Source: Phycisphaerae bacterium
GTDB taxonomy: Bacteria > Planctomycetota > Phycisphaerae > Sedimentisphaerales > SG8-4
Direction: 5' to 3'
DNA length: 16,776 bases
Assembly (NCBI GenBank): GCA_030613765.1
Contig: JAUWLI010000023.1
Span: 1 to 16,776, forward strand
Below the pieces are notes generated by a model. That model ran no database searches. It was given only the letters and a program-made list of their open reading frames with translations, and was not told the origin of the DNA. Below are positions 15,207 through 16,776 of the stretch, piece by piece. The number at the start of each line of letters is the position of its first letter. Position 1 is the first letter of the stretch. The position numbers and the translations under genes are program-made.

Positions 15207-15782
15207 ATGTCCTTTATGAAGACTAACAAAAAACTTTTTACGATAGTAGCTTTAATCTGGGCGGGCAGCCTCGTACTGTTTGTGCTTGCCTACATGGTAG
15301 TGCTTTCACCACAGCTAAAGAGCAAACAAGATGTGGAAACCGAGTACGCCGAGACAAAACGGAAGTACGACTCTGTAATAGAAATGAGCCAGGAAGAGAC
15401 TAAAGCCAGGTTCAAAGAAGAGCTTGAAAGTCTCCAAAATACATTGAAGGATTTTGCTGTTGATTCCAATGATTCGCCCAATTTGACCTTCGATATAAGC
15501 CAAATTGCCAACGATAAGAAGGTTGAGTCCTTTAGCGTTAAAACCCAGGAGGACAGCTTACATTCAGCGAGACTTGGGCTTAAGTACATAAAGGAGAACC
15601 AGATTAATCTTAACTTTGCAGGAGATTTCAATCAGTTTGCCACTTTCCTGAATACCCTGGAGAGAAACCGGCCTGCCTTTTTTGTAGATAACTTCAAGAT
15701 AACACGCTCACAGCGGGAGGAATTAGGACATAAAGTGAATATGAGGCTGGCCGTTTTTGTGCGTCAACAACAGGAAATTTGA
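15207..15782 (+). CDS. pilO: type IV pilus inner-membrane alignment protein PilO
   Basis: A 191-residue bitopic membrane protein with a cytoplasmic tail, a membrane helix at about 11-32, and a coiled coil at about 36-80 (QDVETEYAETKRKYDSVIEM and onward). The periplasmic domain contains NLNFAGDFNQFATFLNTLER, the characteristic PilO segment. It follows PilN by one base. In proteobacteria PilO is followed by the lipoprotein PilP and the secretin PilQ. Here it is followed instead by a ParA-type ATPase, so the outer-membrane parts must be encoded farther downstream or elsewhere. Confidence 0.87.
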   Translation: MSFMKTNKKLFTIVALIWAGSLVLFVLAYMVVLSPQLKSKQDVETEYAETKRKYDSVIEMSQEETKARFKEELESLQNTLKDFAVDSNDSPNLTFDISQIANDKKVESFSVKTQEDSLHSARLGLKYIKENQINLNFAGDFNQFATFLNTLERNRPAFFVDNFKITRSQREELGHKVNMRLAVFVRQQQEI

Positions 15783-15829
15783 AGTGTGTGAACATGAAAC
15801 CGCAGAGCAGGTAGTGAGAAAATAAGAAA

Positions 15830-16696
15830 ATGAGAACGATAGCAATAGCAAATCAAAAGGGCGGTTGTGGAAAGACAACTTCGTCGGTGAACATTGCAGC
15901 CGCGTTTGCCTATCACGGCAAGCGGACCCTGATAATGGACCTCGATCCACAGGGACACAGCACCTTGGGTTTAGGGCATAACCCTGAAACACTGGACAAA
16001 ACGGTTTATCACGCTCTTACGAATGTTCAAATTCCACTTCCGAGAGTGATAATAGGCACGAGCGCCGAGGGTCTTGATTTGGCGCCGAGCAATATCCTGC
16101 TTTCTGGAGCCGAGCTTGAGCTTGTCAACGTAGTCGGAAGAGAATTCGTGTTGAGCGAGCAGTTCAGACTTGTAGAAGACGAATATGATGTCTGCATAAT
16201 GGACTGCCCCCCCTCTCTGGGCCTGCTGACTCTGAATGCTCTGGTTGCCAGCACTGATGTGATAGTACCGGTCCAAGTAAATTACTTCGCAATGGAAGGG
16301 CTCAGGCAGTTGCTCGAGACAGCGGACATTATCAAGATGAACTTTCAGCCCTGCTACGTAAAAATTCTCGGCCTATTGCTGACCTTTGTCGAAGATAGAA
16401 CGCTCCTGAGCAGACAGATACAACAACAGATGCGTGAATACTTTGGTGATTTGGTATTCGATACCGTAATCCATAGAACGGTAAGGTTGGCTGAGGCCCC
16501 GAGTGCCGGCGAGTCAATTTTGACTTTCGCACCAAAAAGTAAAGGTGCGGCCGAGTACTTAGCTTTGGTTGAGGAGATACTCAGACGCGAAGAAGCACCG
16601 AACGAGAAGACTACAGGCGAGGAAGCAGGCGAGGAAGCAGGCGAGGAAGCCTTGGCTGAGGTGGGAAGCCAGGACCAGGGTAATACCTTTGACTGA
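15830..16696 (+). CDS. ParA/Soj-family ATPase linked to the pilus genes
   Basis: This 288-residue P-loop ATPase of the ParA family has a deviant Walker A KGGCGKTT at 10-17 (signature Lys10, catalytic Lys15). Walker A' is MDLDPQGHST at 36-45 and Walker B is IMDCPPSLG at 123-131, all intact. ParA proteins cycle between dimeric nucleoid-bound and monomeric states to position cargo. After the fold comes an acidic tail of about 35 residues with three tandem GEEA units. There is no MinD-like amphipathic helix, so nucleoid rather than membrane binding is expected. It lies 47 nt after pilO and 11 nt before the next gene. The only in-frame start is 15830, with a poor ribosome site. It could be the chromosomal Soj, but the position suggests pilus positioning (inference). 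Confidence 0.9.
   Translation: MRTIAIANQKGGCGKTTSSVNIAAAFAYHGKRTLIMDLDPQGHSTLGLGHNPETLDKTVYHALTNVQIPLPRVIIGTSAEGLDLAPSNILLSGAELELVNVVGREFVLSEQFRLVEDEYDVCIMDCPPSLGLLTLNALVASTDVIVPVQVNYFAMEGLRQLLETADIIKMNFQPCYVKILGLLLTFVEDRTLLSRQIQQQMREYFGDLVFDTVIHRTVRLAEAPSAGESILTFAPKSKGAAEYLALVEEILRREEAPNEKTTGEEAGEEAGEEALAEVGSQDQGNTFD
16615..16650 (+). repeat. three perfect tandem 12-bp repeats in the ParA tail
   Basis: The unit AGGCGAGGAAGC occurs three times without change and encodes GEEA-type repeats in frame. Because it is in frame, slippage would change tail length without breaking the gene. Confidence 0.9.
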
Positions 16697-16707
16697 GGAG
16701 ACACTCA

Positions 16708-16776
16708 ATGCCAAAAAATAAAGCAGGACTACACAAGCAGGTTTCATCGATATTTACCGGCATTCCGGTCCCAACA
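16708..16776 (+). CDS. start of an unidentified protein with a ParB-like N-terminal box (partial)
   Basis: Only the first 23 codons are in the window (frame open to the right edge). The start is well supported: GAGGAG overlaps the ParA stop and lies 8 nt before the ATG, and the gap to ParA is 11 nt, so the two genes are translationally coupled. The segment GLHKQVSSIF (residues 7-16), after a basic start MPKNKA, resembles the N-terminal ParA-activating box of ParB proteins (from memory GLGKGINALF in Bacillus subtilis Spo0J). The next residues, TGIPVPT, are not like usual ParB sequence. Function is therefore unassigned, but a ParA partner is the leading guess. Confidence 0.6.
   Translation, partial: MPKNKAGLHKQVSSIFTGIPVPT

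Overview
This window is a chromosomal segment dominated by a type IV pilus (T4P)-like assembly locus. It runs left to right on the + strand from about 3.0 kb to the right edge. To its left are a tRNA-Leu gene and a secreted repeat-domain protein, both on the minus strand. The organism is probably a member of the Planctomycetota, most likely the Phycisphaerae/Sedimentisphaerales side. That is inference, from the pilin sequence style (an arginine/lysine-tagged FTLIE helix followed by an MRGRID.AKWSEG segment) and the PilB-PilC-pilin-minor pilin-PilMNO order; no rRNA or marker gene is present to prove it.

Layout. Positions 1-619 hold no gene I can assign, only short broken open frames. From 620 to 2641 (minus strand) a tRNA-Leu(CAG) with a good sigma70-type promoter is followed, 36 nt downstream, by a 633-residue exported protein built of about six carboxypeptidase-regulatory-like beta-sandwich repeats. 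A 532-nt intergenic region (2642-3173) carries the outward tRNA promoter, a 9-bp inverted repeat, and a candidate promoter for the pilus locus. The pilus locus then contains: the assembly ATPase (PilB/GspE, 3174-4922), the inner-membrane platform (PilC/GspF, 5134-6348), two paralogous major-type pilins (6595-7017 and 7338-7766), a PilV-like and a PilW-like minor pilin (8092-8583, 8611-9135), and three tandem PilX/GspK-like minor pilins with beta-rich C-terminal domains (9173-10399, 10488-11717, 11842-13065). A strong intrinsic terminator at 13109-13146 closes that set. After a 350-nt AT-rich leader come PilM, PilN and PilO (13501-15782, 1-nt gaps), a ParA/Soj-type ATPase (15830-16696), and the first 23 codons of another gene.

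How it works together. PilB would power extension of a fibre made of one or both FTLIE pilins on the PilC platform. The PilV/W/X-like proteins would form the priming/tip complex, and PilM/N/O would form the cytoplasmic-to-periplasmic alignment complex. A secretin, PilP, retraction ATPase and prepilin peptidase are not seen and would have to lie elsewhere. The ParA ATPase and its downstream neighbour, whose N-terminus resembles the ParA-activating box of ParB, suggest a spatial-positioning module attached to the pilus machine.

The most informative structure is duplication. A pilin plus a roughly 130-nt promoter-bearing intergenic module has been tandemly copied. The pilX region has been copied twice, leaving a recognisable fossil of the pilW 3' end between the first and second pilX copies.
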